A DNA stretch of 64,000 nt from Chrysoperla carnea (GCF_905475395.1 NC_058338.1:96829435-96893434); one strand, 5' to 3'; counted from the stretch's first letter, positions 29,621-41,699 are shown. The notes: generated by a model not told the origin, from the sequence alone. Made by a program: numbers and translations.

Positions 29621-29630
29621 AAGAAAAAAT

Positions 29631-30291
29631 TAATGCATCTTTGCAATTTTTCTCAGTTGCTTATTAGGTTGTAAAATCTTTGAACCAAAAAATCTTCCTC
29701 TCAGGCTCTCAGAGGCGAGCATAACCCCCTTTTTTGAAGGTAGTTGGGAGTTTTAATCAATTTCGACTTTATATTGCTTCAAAATTGACCATATGCTAAT
29801 TTTAAAATTTTAAATTGACTATATGCTAATTTTGAAATTATTCATTTTAAAATTTTAAAATGAGAAAGTGGACACCAAAGTTTTTTCCTAAGTTGGATCC
29901 TAACGGGTAAACAGTGGTGTTAACGAAAAAACTATTCAAACAAAAGTTGTTAATTTGGAATAACTTTTACATTTAAGGAATAACTTTTACATTTAAAATT
30001 TTGTTCTATCTCTAACGGTTTACAAGATGGATCCTTTTTTATTTGATTGAATGAGCAAAAAAATCCATTTTAAAAGCTAGAAAGTTGAAAAAACACCAAA
30101 ATGTGCACAATTAAATCGACTAGAACTTTTATTTGATGTGTAGTTTTTTTTTAATTTATAAAAAACTAATTGAAACCCCAACTACCCCTCAAAAAGGGGG
30201 TTAGGCCTGTCCTTGAGAGGTTGACGTTTTGGTAGTTTGGTACGAAGTTATTACAACCTAAACAACTGTAGAAAATTTCAAAGATGCATCA
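29631..30291. repeat. fold-back element carrying a HINE-core insertion
   Basis: Arms about 29631-29760 and 30170-30291 are imperfectly complementary (GATGCATC ends; CCCCCTTTTTTGAAGGTAGTTGGG region against CCCAACTACCCCTC). The interval 29866-30030 matches the HINE core (CTATCTCTAACGGTTTACAAGATGG) with a short local duplication AATAACTTTTACATTTAAGG. Confidence 0.55.
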
Positions 30292-30739
30292 TAATTTGAG
30301 ATATATTAGATTCATTGTACTATAAACGAATCTTTCAAATCAGATAGTTCTTTATAAATACGCAAAACTTTTTTATTTGACACATTTTTTTTGTAAAACG
30401 AATAGTTTATAGACAGTACTTTAGAGCAAAAATCCAGCTTTTTGTGCGTTTTTTCGAAAATATTTTTCGAAGAGTGTCTAGATGTGCCCTTACCTATTTA
30501 ATCAATAACAACTTTCTAATTAAAAGTGTTCATCTATCTATTACCAGTTATGGAGTAGAATACTTGAAGAAAAAATATCTTTATAAGTACATATGTACAA
30601 TTCTCTAAAAAATATATTGTGAACAATTTATACCAAAAATTTTGAATAAATGCGCGTTTCATTCATTTTATGTCGATAAATACGAACTATGCAAACAAAA
30701 ATTATAGTACAAGATAGAGACGCTAGAAGCTGCTAGCGG

Positions 30740-30932
30740 CGAGTTGAAGCAGATGGCCGTACACGATAGAGGAGTGGTGTTTTGTAATTTGTATTATTAT
30801 TTAATATTTTTATAAATTTAATTAGTTGTTGTGTCAGTGATTTGTGATTTTATAAACGTTATTGAATATATTTTATGTTCAATTTATGTGACCATCATTA
30901 ATGTCTTCATTCTAATTCATAATAAAAACATG
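30740..30932 (+). other. candidate 5' exon ending ATG|GTAAGT
   Basis: A locally GC-richer block (CTAGCGGCGAGTTGAAGCAG) at about 30735 starts a stretch without repeats that ends AATAAAAACATG (30930-30932) directly followed by the consensus donor GTAAGT. A first coding exon consisting of the start codon alone is known for many insect genes. I could not find a convincing second exon downstream. The transcription start is a guess. Confidence 0.35.
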
Positions 30933-30934
30933 GT

Positions 30935-31855
30935 AAGTCAACACTTGAATATTTTGACATAATTCTTGTTGGTATGTTTGAACAATTTTGACATCTATCA
31001 TGTCAATGTAATTGTGTATATATAGAGTACCTACTTATTTTTATCGGTTATTTCTTTTACATATTTTATCAACTATTTCGAAAATTTTATTGAAAAAATT
31101 TTTAATGACCCAAAAAATGGGACCTTACCTTTTTTGGGTCATTTAAATCTGATGATGGATTCTGACAGATCTCGAGGAGATAAATAAAAAGTAAAGAATA
31201 CAAATTTTTGATATATTCTTCGGTTTTCTAACTATTGAAGATTTTTGAAATAAAATAAGCAAGTTTTTGAAAACCAGGCGAAATAAATGTTTTCTTTATC
31301 TTGGTTTAATGTAATGTAATTACATATTTTGAAAAGTGCTATTCTTATTTTTAAATAATTTTTCCAAGATTCAAATTTTGAACACTTAATTCAATGTCAG
31401 GTCAAAATTCATAAAATCAGTGCTCAAAAATATAATAATTTTATATCTGAATAAAATGATCATGCTAGATTTAGGTTATAGCCGGCTCAAAATCCAACTG
31501 AGATCAACCTGTGATTTTTGTTCCATGACCTGGTTAAACTCAGAAACCAAAAATTATTATATTTAGGTATATTTAAAAAAATGTTATGATAACTCCAAAA
31601 ATGACAAACTTTCTAAATTGTGAACTAAACGAGCTACCAAAAACTTGGCACGATAACGGTTTCATATGTTTATCTTCATTAGAAATCACTCATTTTATCA
31701 AAATTATCATTTTAATCGCGAATCAAACAAACCTTACAAACTCAAATCGAATTTTGGTTGGTAATTCTAATGAAAGTACAAAAAAACCATTCGGCCCAGC
31801 AGCTCAGCACGATGCATAAAAAAGGTATTTTCTAATCTGAAAAATTTTAAAAACG
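30935..31855. other. no recognised feature; small hairpin
   Basis: ATGACCCAAAAAA at 31104 and TTTTTTGGGTCAT at 31130 form a short hairpin. The 77-codon frame at 31586-31819 has no domain and I do not call it. Confidence 0.3.
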
Positions 31856-31859
31856 AGCT

Positions 31860-32497
31860 CAAGTGAAACCAAACAATTGACTGAGTTAGTTGTTGAAATA
31901 TCCTGTATAGACAGTGTTTAATATCAGTGCTTCCATTATTTTTTATAAATTAGAAGAGTTTAAAAAACCAACACAATTATGGCAACCTTTCGGCCCTTAT
32001 TTGATTTTGAAATATTAAAAAAAATTTCGAAAATATTTTTTAGAATTTTTGTTTTTTTTTTTCGAGAATGTTTCACAAGACCACTAGTTAAAGCTACCTG
32101 CAAATTTTCAACCCCCTATCTTTTATAGTTTTGGAGAACATGAACACCAAAGTTTTGCCCTGATTTGCGCCCTCACAGGTAAACAGTGGTGTTTACAAAA
32201 AAATGTTTCAAACAAAAGTTGTTCATTTGTTTAAAAGGAACATTTTCTACGTTTAAATTTTTGTTCTATTTCTAACGGTCTTTTTGAGAGTCTTGAACAC
32301 GCTGTAAAAATTTCAGTTTTATATCTCTTTTCTAGTGATCGTGCCCACAGGCAAGCGACAACCGTACAGCGACAATCACTTAAATGCGTTATTTAAGTGA
32401 TTTAATGAACACAAAATTTTGTTCATATCATCAATATTTTTAAGCATTACAAACTTGAGACTAAACTTAGTATACCTTAATATGTGTACAATTATAC
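31860..32497 (-). repeat. HINE variant with diverged core
   Basis: Both family ends are present: the CAAGTG tail and stem-loop at 31860-31900, and TTTAGTCTCAAG near 32460. The inner part from 31925 to 32150 is replaced by another module that includes GAGAATGTTTCACAAGACC, which recurs near 48950 and 49270. The microsatellite is weak. Confidence 0.6.
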
Positions 32498-32499
32498 AA

Positions 32500-33230
32500 A
32501 CAAAAATGTATAAAAATGATACAAACAAAAATTGAATCTTTTTAATCAGAAATATGTTCTTTATACAAATTTTATGTTTCCCTATTTCACTTTCCCGAAA
32601 ATAATGTGGAATCTGGATAAATTAAATGGTATTACAACCTGATTAGTTCATTCGAGGACAATAAGGAATCTTTGTCCGTTTCGAAACTTTATTTTGTTAT
32701 CCATTTCGTCAATTTTATTATAAAAATTTGTTGCTCAAGAAAAATAATCATAAAAATATAAACATAAAATAGATAAAATTGTGATAAAAAAATAATCAAA
32801 TATTATTTTTCTAAAATTAGCTTAAAACTTTTGGTCATAAATTTGGAGGTGATCAAAAAAGTTTGGACAATAAATTTATTTTGATACCCTATTTTTTTTA
32901 TAAGATAGAAGTCCCTTTTCTTTCTTTCTTTGATGTGCAATTTTCTGGAAGATAAATTTCGTCTTTATATCCTCTCTGTAATATTTATGGTTGAATGATT
33001 CTAAACACCTCATACAAACGAAAGTTCAATTATCATCAAGACGAAAGTCCTTTTAAATTCATATCAATTTTTTTTTTGTAGTATTATTGTAGATAATATT
33101 TTTCATGAAATTAGGTTTCTAGGTTGTATCAGAATTAGCTTTTTTATTTGTTAAGGTAGTTTAGACGTAAACCCACTTTTCAAGAATTTAATGAAATTCA
33201 ATTTGTTCATTTAGGTGCATTTAATTTGTA
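32500..33230. other. no recognised feature
   Basis: AT-rich, no long ORF, no terminal repeats identified by eye. Confidence 0.3.
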
Positions 33231-33233
33231 AAA

Positions 33234-33790
33234 AACAAGTGAAAACAAACTATTGACTGAGTTAATTGTTGAAATACCATGTATAGACAGTAATGATTAA
33301 TCTATCACATTACACATACATAGATGTCACAGATACGCAACTGATATCCCCATATAATACATACTATACAATTTACGCCTAATTTGCGCCCTCACGGGTA
33401 AACAGTGATGTTTACGATAAAATGTTTCAAATAAAAGTTGGTTATTTTTTTATAAGGAAAATTTGTTACACTTAAACTTTTGTTCTATCTCTAACGGTTT
33501 ACAAGATGGGTCCTACGGACCCAAGACCCAATTGACCTATGTTGCTCATTTACGAACTCGACCTCACTTTTTATGTCCTGAGTAGGCTGTAAAAACTTCA
33601 GCTTGTTACCTTTTTTCCTTTTTAAGTTATCGAGTTGACAGACGGACGGGCGGACAACCGAAAATGGATTAATTAGGTGATTTTATGAACATTCATACTA
33701 AAATTTTGTGCGTAGCATCAATATTTTTAAGCGTTACAAACTTGGGACTAAACTTAATATACTATGTATATTTCATATATACATGGTATA
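33234..33790 (-). repeat. Helentron-like (HINE) element, full length
   Basis: 557 bases with all family landmarks: the terminal palindrome at 33790, GTCCGTC microsatellite at about 33640, GGGTCCGTAGGACCCATC at about 33510, subterminal repeat, stem-loop and CACTTGTT tail at 33234. Confidence 0.8.
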
Positions 33791-34051
33791 ATTATTTAGC
33801 AGGAATATAATTTAGAAATTGTTAGGGAGCAAAGTATTATGTCCTAGACTGATTTAAAATACCCAGTTGAAAATTAGTTACCATTCTTTTTAAAATTCAG
33901 CAGATCAGTAATTAAAAAAACGAATTATTTTTCATTTTACCTTTTTGGCCCTGACTTCCGTTATTTAGCTGTATTGTGGTAGCACAATACAGCTAATCAA
34001 TTTTACTATCTTGTATATTATGTTACTAATAAGTAAGTTTGTAATTAAGAT

Positions 34052-34206
34052 GTAGGAAGACGATTTGAAACCTCGAAAATACACACAAAACTGAAGAAAA
34101 TACAACTCTGAAGAAGTCACAAAGAACATTTGAAAATACGATATGAAATAGAAATTTGGTCACAGCGTCAACAAGAAATAGAAGCATTAGCAAATTATGA
34201 AGCTTA
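34052..34206 (+). pseudogene. possible terminal exon remnant
   Basis: After a possible acceptor (AAGATGTAG) one frame reads RRFETSKIHTKL, meets a single TGA near 34108, then continues SHKEHLKIRYEIEIWSQR and QQEIEALANYEA to TAA at 34204-34206. The composition looks like coding sequence, and AATAAA follows at about 34361. I cannot name the protein. It may be a decayed exon, a retrocopy end, or chance. Confidence 0.3.
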
Positions 34207-34505
34207 AAAAACTAGGAATGCACTCTCAGTTTCTCTACTTATCTTTGCACACTTTGTACATTGACTTTTACAAAAAATTTAAATATTATTTTTTACTTGT
34301 TAGTTCATATTTCTTTTTTATTTTTCTGAAATCTCAATTTTTTATACCTATTTGATTTTTCGAATAAAGTAATTTGAACCGTACAAACCACGGTTTTTTG
34401 AAACTTTGGTAATATTTTGTTTATTTCCAGGGACCATGTTTATTAGCCATAAAGCTGTTTTTGATAATTTTGAAAGCATTATGAAAGCAGAATTGAAAAA
34501 TATCA

Positions 34506-35046
34506 TCCATACTAATATTATAAATGCGAAAGTAACTCTGTCTGTCTGTCTGTTACTCTTTCACGCCTAAACGGCTGAACGGATTTTGATGAAATTTGGT
34601 ATGGTGATAGATGATAACCTAGAAATGGTCATAGGCTATAAATAATCACGCCATCGTTCTTAGGGGGTAGGCAGTAGGCAGATAACTAAATTGAGTTAGT
34701 GATTTTTAGTCGTTTTTGTTGGGACTTTTGCTCTTTCTCGTCTAAACGGCTGAACAGATTTTGATAAAATTTAGTAAGGTAATAGATGGTTACCTAAAAA
34801 CGGATATAAGATCAAAATGATCACGTCATCGTACTTAGGGGGTAGGAAGTAGGCAGAAAACTGAATTGAGTTAGTGATTTTTTTAAGGTTTTTGCTGGGA
34901 GTTTTGCTCTATCATGCCTAAACGGCTGAACGGATTTTGATGAAATTTAGTTAGGTGATAGATAGTAACCTAGAAAAGGATATGGAATATGGGGGGAGGG
35001 GTGAAAGTGGGAATGTTGCCCAGCAAAGCGGGTAGTTCACAGCTAG
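34506..35046 (+). mobile_element. Helitron with internal tandem repeats
   Basis: Starts A|TCCATACTAATATTATAAATGC and ends GCCCAGCAAAGCGGG...CAGCTAG|T at 35046, the A/T insertion context and CTAG end of Helitrons. The interior holds 2.5 tandem copies of a unit of about 176 bases (starts near 34556, 34731 and 34907), each with CTAAACGGCTGAAC followed by GATTTTGAT. No coding capacity. The opening ATACTAATATTATAAATGCGAAAGT is widespread in arthropod Helitrons. Confidence 0.85.
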
Positions 35047-35403
35047 TTATAAATAATTGAAAAATTTAATCTGGGGTACAGTAATTTATAAAGCATAGTA
35101 AAAAACAAATATTTCTTTAAAACAAGGGGTATTTTAAGTTTTTAATTTCTTTTCGCGGAAATTAATTTGTAAATATTAGTTGTTTATTTTTTGATTAAAT
35201 ATTATTTAATAATGTATCAAGTTAGTTCAGTATAAAATGATATCAATAAATTGAAAAAATATTATAATTCGAATTTAGTTCGGATTAAACTTGAATTTTT
35301 TTGAAAACATTACTCCAATGGTATTGATACAGTCAATTTAGACGAAAAAAAAGGCCGGGCCTGGAAAAAATTTCAATGATGAATCTGAGGTTATAGATCG
35401 TTA

Positions 35404-36610
35404 GGGGGGCATGTAAATTATTTTAAATTAAGAGAATTTTTCGTTCCACTGTTTTTGAGAAAATCCAAAAAAATTTTGGAATGCGTTTTTCTCGGAATCT
35501 ATTGGTTTAAGGGAAAAGTTTTTCAAATAAAAAATGTAGAATACATTGTCAGCTACATTTTATGTCATTGAAGCAACGTCATATGAGTTAAATTACAAAA
35601 AGTAGGTGGCGCTAAATTATCAAAAAAGGGTTTTTCACGATTTTCATTAAGAAAAAATGATTTTTTTTGTAAAAGTGTAATAGAGAAAGTTGTTTGACTC
35701 AAAATTAGGTTCAACTTTTAATTAAACAATTTTTATGAAAAACTTACCGTTTCCGAGCTATAGGCCAAAAATGCAACGCACCGTAGTTAACGGTTCTTTT
35801 GTCACTTTCGCCGGGCGAGTCGGCATAGTACCTACGAACAAAGGATCGGTTTCTATCATCTGCGTAACTGTCTATGAATAGTACATTTTTCAGTTCCTAT
35901 GTGAGTTTTGGAGAGTAAAGGTCTGAAAATTTTGATATCAAGTTCATTTTCTATTCTTTTATTTCATGAAAATTGCAAAATTAAAATATTATGAAATAAA
36001 AAAATTTTGAATTGCAATATAAGTTATTGTAAACAATTTTTCACTTCTATGTTTTGTTAAATTTATGTTAACAAAAAGTTTACAATAATTGATATTACAT
36101 TGGTAACGTTGTTAACTGTTTATTTCAAGATTTGTAAAAAAAATTTACTGCAGTTGAAAGTATTTTCGAACAATCAATTCAATTTTAAATTCTACAACAA
36201 TCTTAAACACAGCACGGCATAAAATGTCCGATGTGTACTCTTCAGCAAGCTGTATTTCAAAAATGGTAAATTTTACAAAAAAATTGTTTAAATAAAAGTT
36301 GAAGCTAATTTTGAGTCAAACAACTTTCTCATTTACACTTAAAAAAATCATTTTCTCTTAATGAAAATCGTTAAAAACCTTTTTTGATACTTTAGCGCCA
36401 CCTACTTTTTGTAATTTAACTCGTATGACGTTGCTCCAATGACATAAAATGTAGCTGACAATGTCCTCTACATTTTGATTAGAAAAACTTTTTCCTTAAA
36501 CCAATAGATTCCGAGAAAAACGCATTCCAAAATTTTTTTGGATTTTTCTCAAAAACAGCGGAACGAAAAATTCTCTTAATTTTTTTTTTAAAGTTATTTA
36601 CATGCCCCCC
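35404..36610. repeat. 1.2-kb palindromic fold-back
   Basis: Left arm about 35404-35745 is the reverse complement of 36262-36610 with few mismatches (ends GGGGGGCATGTAAAT and ATTTACATGCCCCCC). The spacer is about 515 bases. A further solitary copy of the left arm is at 47287-47640. Confidence 0.85.
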
Positions 36611-36734
36611 AAAAAAAGTAATTTGATAGAGAGTGTTCTTAGACATGTTTCAAGAGCGAGTTTAGGAATCCTAAAAAAACTATGAACTTATAAAAAGTCC
36701 ATTGCAAAGTCAAGTGCGCACAAAAAAAAAATAT

Positions 36735-37745
36735 ATTCGAGGCCAAAGGTCACAAAAATAGGTTTTTTCAAATATCTCGTAAACTATAAATAAGTTTATC
36801 GAAGTTTTAATAATGGTAAAATTTTTTCGTGAGTTCATTTTACATAAAAAAGTTGTTTACAAAATATCCGTAGAAGCAATAGTTCTCAAGTTATTTGGCT
36901 GAAAAAAATATTAAAAAAAATATTAAAAACATAAAATATTTAAAAAAAATATTGATATTTAAAAAAATTAAATGTTATTTCTATTTTTATACCATGTATA
37001 TATGAAATATACATAGTATGTATATTAAGTTTAGTCCCAAGTTTGTAACGCTTAAAAATAATGATGCTAGGAAAAAAATTTTGTCATAGGTGTTCATAAA
37101 ATCACCTAATTAGTCCATTTCCGGTTGTCCGTCCGTCCGTCTGTGGACACGATAACTCAAAAACGAAAAAAGATATCGAGCTGAAATTTTTACAGCGTAC
37201 TCAGGACGTAAGAAGTGAGGTCAAGTTCGTAAATGAGCATCATAGGTCAATTGGGTCTTGGGTCCGTAGGACCCATCTTGTAAACCGTTAGAGATAGAAC
37301 AAAAGTTTAAATGTAAAAAATGTCACTTATCAAAAATTTAACAACTTTTGTTTGAAACATTTTTTCGTAAACATCACTGTTTACCCGTGAGGGCGCCAAT
37401 TAGGCGGAAATTTTATAATACGTACTATACTTGATTATCAGTTATGTATGTGTCACATGTTTGTATGTGTAATGTGATAAAGATATCAATACTGACTATA
37501 CATGGTATTTCAACAATTAACTCAGTCAATTGTTTGTTTTCATTTGTTTTAAATATTTTTAATTTATAAAGTATTATGATAATTTTCGCATAGTAAAGCA
37601 TGCGACTTACTCTAAGTTTTCTCAGTTAAATATTTTGAAAACTACTGCTTCTACGGAAATTTTGTACAGAACTTTTTTTTATGTAAAATGAATTCACGAA
37701 CAAATTTTATAATAGTAAATAAAAACCTATTTTTGCGACCATTGA
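36735..37745. repeat. fold-back interrupted by a HINE
   Basis: Arms 36735-36912 and 37600-37745 are complementary (CACAAAAATAGG against CCTATTTTTGCG; ATCCGTAGAAGCA against TGCTTCTACGGA). Almost the whole spacer is the HINE at 36988-37548. Confidence 0.7.
36988..37548 (+). repeat. Helentron-like (HINE) element, full length
   Basis: Native orientation. Palindromic 5' end TATACCATGTATATATGAAA, TTTAGTCCCAAGTTTGTAAC, GTCCGTCCGTCCGTCTG microsatellite at about 37126, GGGTCCGTAGGACCC palindrome at about 37260, 3' subterminal repeat TATACATGGTAT, stem-loop CAATTAACTCAGTCAATTG, and tail ending TTGTT. Good reference copy for the family. Confidence 0.8.
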
Positions 37746-38038
37746 CTTTGAATTTTTTTGAGTATCCGAATAAAGATAATCCCGGTGAAAAAAACTTCAC
37801 TTGGATTTTTTAAGCAGAAAAACCTTTATTATCTTATGCTAACTTAAAAAAAATTAAAATTTAGAAAAATTATAAGAAATTTTAAGCATTAGATACCCTT
37901 GTAACACATAAGTTGGTTCAATATATTTTTTTAAACTTGATTATTGTGTTCTCGAAATAGACTTTGTGAACTTACATTCTTGATGTAACTGAAGTTTCAA
38001 CTAGTTATTAACTGAAAATTATAAAAAAAAAATTTAGG

Positions 38039-38350
38039 CCGCCGTCCACTTTTTTGGCTAAAAAATGATTCCTTATATTGTACTGACTAAATAGTTATTG
38101 GGTCATTTTCCAATTCAATGGAAGAAATACCCCCCCCCCCCCCAGGGGACTTTGAAAATTTTGTACATATAGTTATATATATATTTACCCTTATTCATTT
38201 CCGCCGTCCACCGATTTTATCAAAAAATGATTCCTTATAATGTACTGAATAAAAAAGTATTAGGTCATTTCCAATTCAAAGGGGGAAACACCCCCTCAGG
38301 GCACTTTGAAATTTTTTTACATATATATAACTGACCCTTATTCCCTGGGC
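38039..38350. repeat. tandem duplication, period about 163
   Basis: Two diverged copies starting CCGCCGTCCAC at 38039 and 38202, each containing AAAAAATGATTCCTTATA, a C-rich run and TACATATA. The first carries a run of about fifteen C. Confidence 0.75.
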
Positions 38351-38359
38351 TCCTAAATT

Positions 38360-38825
38360 TTCGATATGCCTACACCATACTATACTGTCTACCTCCAAGT
38401 ATTTAGTTAGTATTTACTAAGTATTTACCTTTTATAAATATGTAAGTAAGTATTGAATATGATTATGATTATGTATAAATAAAAAGTTATGAAATTGTAG
38501 ACGACCCACACTAACCTTGATACATGACTCATATGCGTAACATTTAACATTAACTAATAATTATTATACTAAGTACCTACCTAAGCAATAATAAACATTC
38601 TGTACTGATACTGATACTGATTAACTCACATGTTTGTTTATTTAAGTATTTGTAAAAAATGTTTTAATTAACATAGCTGAACAACCAATCTTAATTTATT
38701 CATTCATAAAATGTAACATTCATTATTTTATTTATTTTGTAAAATATTGATTAAGCTATCTATGTAGGAGAAATTTTTGAAAAGATATGAAAATTGACTT
38801 TGTTTTGTCAAATTCTCAACAAATT
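38360..38825. other. no recognised feature
   Basis: Contains short AAGTATTTA and ACTGATACTGATACTGATTA near-repeats; no ORF or element ends seen. Confidence 0.3.
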
Positions 38826-38826
38826 A

Positions 38827-40093
38827 CACTGGTCAACACAAATTTTGTCACAGAAGCATGACTTTACTTTTTGAAAAGTTTTTGACGTGCTGAATATGAA
38901 TCTGATTGCAAAATTGCTTCAGCACGTCACGTTATCGAGAAATTCGTCCCTTAACATGAAAAAAACTTGTTTTTCTTCTTAATTCGAGGTCATATTTTAC
39001 CAGTGAATATTTTTTCCTCACGAAAACATTTACGTCATCAGAAAATACCATTGATTCCCCCTCGAAAGCCTTTTTGAATTTTTCCAAAATCTTCTTCCAA
39101 GAAATAGAATAGGTAATATATAAATATATAAGTATACAATTAATTAATTATTCGCTTCGAGTGTGACTGCAGCGCCACACAAAACATGAACTACGGGAGG
39201 CTGTCAGAGTATGTTTTTATATGTATGCCTATAGCAAGAGACAAAAATATAAATAAATATTATATGTAATAATAAAAAAAAATTTACATAAAAATATGTG
39301 ACAATTTTACAGTGATTGTGTCATTTTTTTCACTAGTTAAATGAACCAAAAACAAGTAAGTGTAATGCTAGAAAATAAAGAATGTAGTAAACAGTAGGTT
39401 AAGTTGCTTGAAATTTATGTCAAAGTCTAAAAATAATACTAAAATTTAAATTGAAAATTTAATATTATTGTTTCACAAATTTAAATAAATAATTATGATA
39501 ATTTACATTTGAAAAATAATATTTGTTCAATTTAATTTCTTATTTTCACAATTTTTAATGCATTAAGTTTAATTAATTAGTGTTTTTCAATAATTTTAAT
39601 TTGACATTTTCTATAAAATTAACATGTAAAGAATTGCAAATTAGTCATAACAGCCCCCTTTAACTCCAAAATTGTTCACTGGTAGCGCTGGCATCGATTT
39701 TATTGTCCCTACCATGACTACGCACATAACGAATACATAAATATTTATATTAGTAGTACTACAATGTATAGGTATTTTAACTATAATAAATGTGCTATGA
39801 TTTCTCGAAGAGCAAAATGGATATCGGAATGATTCAAAAAGTATTTTAAAGGAAGAGGGAAAGAAAAGGAAGTCTTTCAAATTTTCATATGAAAAAAGAA
39901 ATATATAGTGGTGTTACGGAATTTCGAATATAACAAAAAATGAATTTTTTCCTCTTTTAGCTAAAAATATTTTGAAAACCTTACGTATTAGAGAAATTCA
40001 GAATTTGAATTCGAATTCACCATCCTCAAAAACTATAAGAAATGTCTCTCGCATCAATGTGACAAAAAAAAAAAAAAATTTTGTTGACCAGTG
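38827..40093. mobile_element. CACTA-like non-autonomous element
   Basis: The ends are CACTGGTCAACA and its exact complement TGTTGACCAGTG, flanked by the direct repeat TTA (38824-38826 and 40094-40096). CACTG termini with a 3-base duplication fit the CACTA/EnSpm superfamily. 1267 bases, no transposase. It contains the second copy of the dispersed repeat at 39449-39735. Confidence 0.7.
39449..39735 (+). repeat. dispersed repeat, copy 2
   Basis: Direct copy of 14049-14296, nested in the CACTA-like element. The minus-strand frame at 39641-39880 overlaps it and shows no domain. Confidence 0.75.
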
Positions 40094-40268
40094 TTATTGT
40101 TTATGAAATTTCATACTTTGATGACTTGAATGATTTTTATGAACCGCGTAGGCGCTTAATTATTGTTAATTAAGCGCCTATGCGGTGTAATAATTGCAAT
40201 TATAAATATTTTGTTTTATTATCGATGTATAAAAATTTCTACAACAAACGTCATTTTAAAATCCATTC

Positions 40269-40652
40269 ATCTTAGTCAAAATAGTGGGTTAATCTCAAAA
40301 TCTAACGGAATAAGCTGAATATTTGTACAAAACTTACTTTGGATAGTAAATGTTGGGTAAAAAGTCACAGATGTACACGTGTAAAAATCCTTAGATATTC
40401 AAGGTCAAAGGTAACAAAAATTAATTATTTTTGAGAATATCTCATTTCCTTTGTCTTTGATCGTAGATATTTATATTTATTATAAAAGCTGAAGAGAAAA
40501 AACTGACTTTTGTGACCTTTGATCTTGAATGTCTAAGGACGCTCACATGTGAAAATATGTGACTTTTGAGACATTTATACTAACAAAATAAAGGTTTGTA
40601 CAAATGAATATTCAGCTTATTCCGTTAGATTTCGAGGTGAAATACTAAGATG
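40269..40652. repeat. imperfect inverted repeat
   Basis: CATCTTAGT...AATCTAACGGAATAAG at the left pairs with CTTATTCCGTTAGATT...ACTAAGATG at the right. The inner parts (TCAAAGGTAACAAAAA against TTTTGTGACCTTTGA) also pair. Two blocks, AATCTAACGG and AGGTCAAAGG, recur around a loop of about 60 bases. Confidence 0.65.
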
Positions 40653-40703
40653 ATAGGCCTATTATTAAAATAAATAAATAATTATGTTTATTATTCCAAA
40701 GAT

Positions 40704-41025
40704 ATAAATAAAACTTTTAACAAAAAGAAAACTGACTTCAAAAGATAAATTTTTCCAAAATAAATTAATAAGCACTAAAAAGTTAAAAATAACGATAATA
40801 TAATGTAGTTAAAATTATTGTTATTTTTGGAGTCGGTGTCAGCCAAGCTAATGTAGCAAATTGTTCTGCCAGAGTTGTTTCTTTGGCTGACACCGACTCC
40901 AAAAATAACAATAATTTTAACTACATTATATTATCGTTATTTTTTACTTTTTAGAGCTTATTAATTTATTTTGGAAAAATTTATCTTTTGAAGTCGGTTT
41001 TCTTTTTGTTAAAAGTTTTATTTAT
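40704..41025. repeat. near-perfect palindrome with 143-base arms
   Basis: Arms 40704-40846 and 40883-41025 with a spacer of about 36 bases. The arms include GACTTCAAAAGATAAATTT and GGAGTCGGTGTCAGCCAA. Only a few mismatches are visible. No ORF. Confidence 0.9.
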
Positions 41026-41164
41026 TTTGTGATTTTTAGTGAATCTGAAGTGCACTAACTAATTTGTCACTAAAAAAAGAAGCATCGAAATTGGTTGGCG
41101 TGATATTGAGTTATTCGTCCTCTTGTCGTGCATACTTAATGCAAATTTAAAACTTTTATGATTT

Positions 41165-41368
41165 TCTCATGGACGCCGTTTTCAGAACTCGACCAAAATG
41201 AAATGGGACCACACGGAAAGCACTACCTTTCGAATAGATAAAGAATCATAAAAATTGGTTCACCCATTCGAAAGTTCTGAGGTAACAAACATACAAAAAA
41301 AAAAAAAAAATAATAATACAGTCGAATTGAGAACCTCCTCCGTTTTTGTTTGAAGTCGGTTAAAAAGT
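41165..41368. repeat. widespread insect repeat end
   Basis: Contains TTGGTTCACCCATTCGAAAG, GTAACAAACATAC, a poly-A run, then GTCGAATTGAGAACCTCCTC and TGAAGTCGGTTAAAAA. I recall very similar sequence at many sites in insect genomes, but I cannot assign a family from memory with confidence. Confidence 0.5.
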
Positions 41369-41527
41369 ATTGGCTAATAAAATAAAATCCATAAAAAGTG
41401 CTTTGAGGAATTAATATTTTGCTTGCAGCGCGAACACGGTACGTCGGACGGAAAATGTCATTTCATTCAATATTAAAGAGGAATTTTGCGTTGAATGCGC
41501 ATCTAAAATTTAAAATTCGGTTCATAC

Positions 41528-41643
41528 TATAGTTCGTACAAAACCAAGTGGCACCGAACAAGAGAGAGTATAGATATAAGTGCACATACATATACATCAT
41601 ACACTCTCTCTTGCTCGGTGCCACTTGGTTTTGTACGAACTAT
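41528..41643. repeat. short perfect-stem hairpin
   Basis: Arms of about 43 bases (41528-41570 and 41600-41643), starting TATAGTTCGTACAAAACC, differing at two or three positions. Loop about 29 bases. Confidence 0.85.
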
Positions 41644-41699
41644 ACTTCTGATTGGCATTGAAATGTGAATATCCGTAACGCTGCATTAAATATAAGCCT

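Noticed and set aside
31586-31819. 77-codon plus-strand frame
   Set aside because: No domain, no flanking splice or polyadenylation evidence, composition like surrounding sequence.
34108-34110. In-frame TGA read as selenocysteine
   Set aside because: No conserved selenoprotein context or SECIS-like structure was evident; pseudogene decay or chance is far more likely.
39641-39880. 79-codon minus-strand frame
   Set aside because: Overlaps a dispersed repeat nested in a CACTA-like element; no domain; homologous frame not preserved in the other repeat copy.
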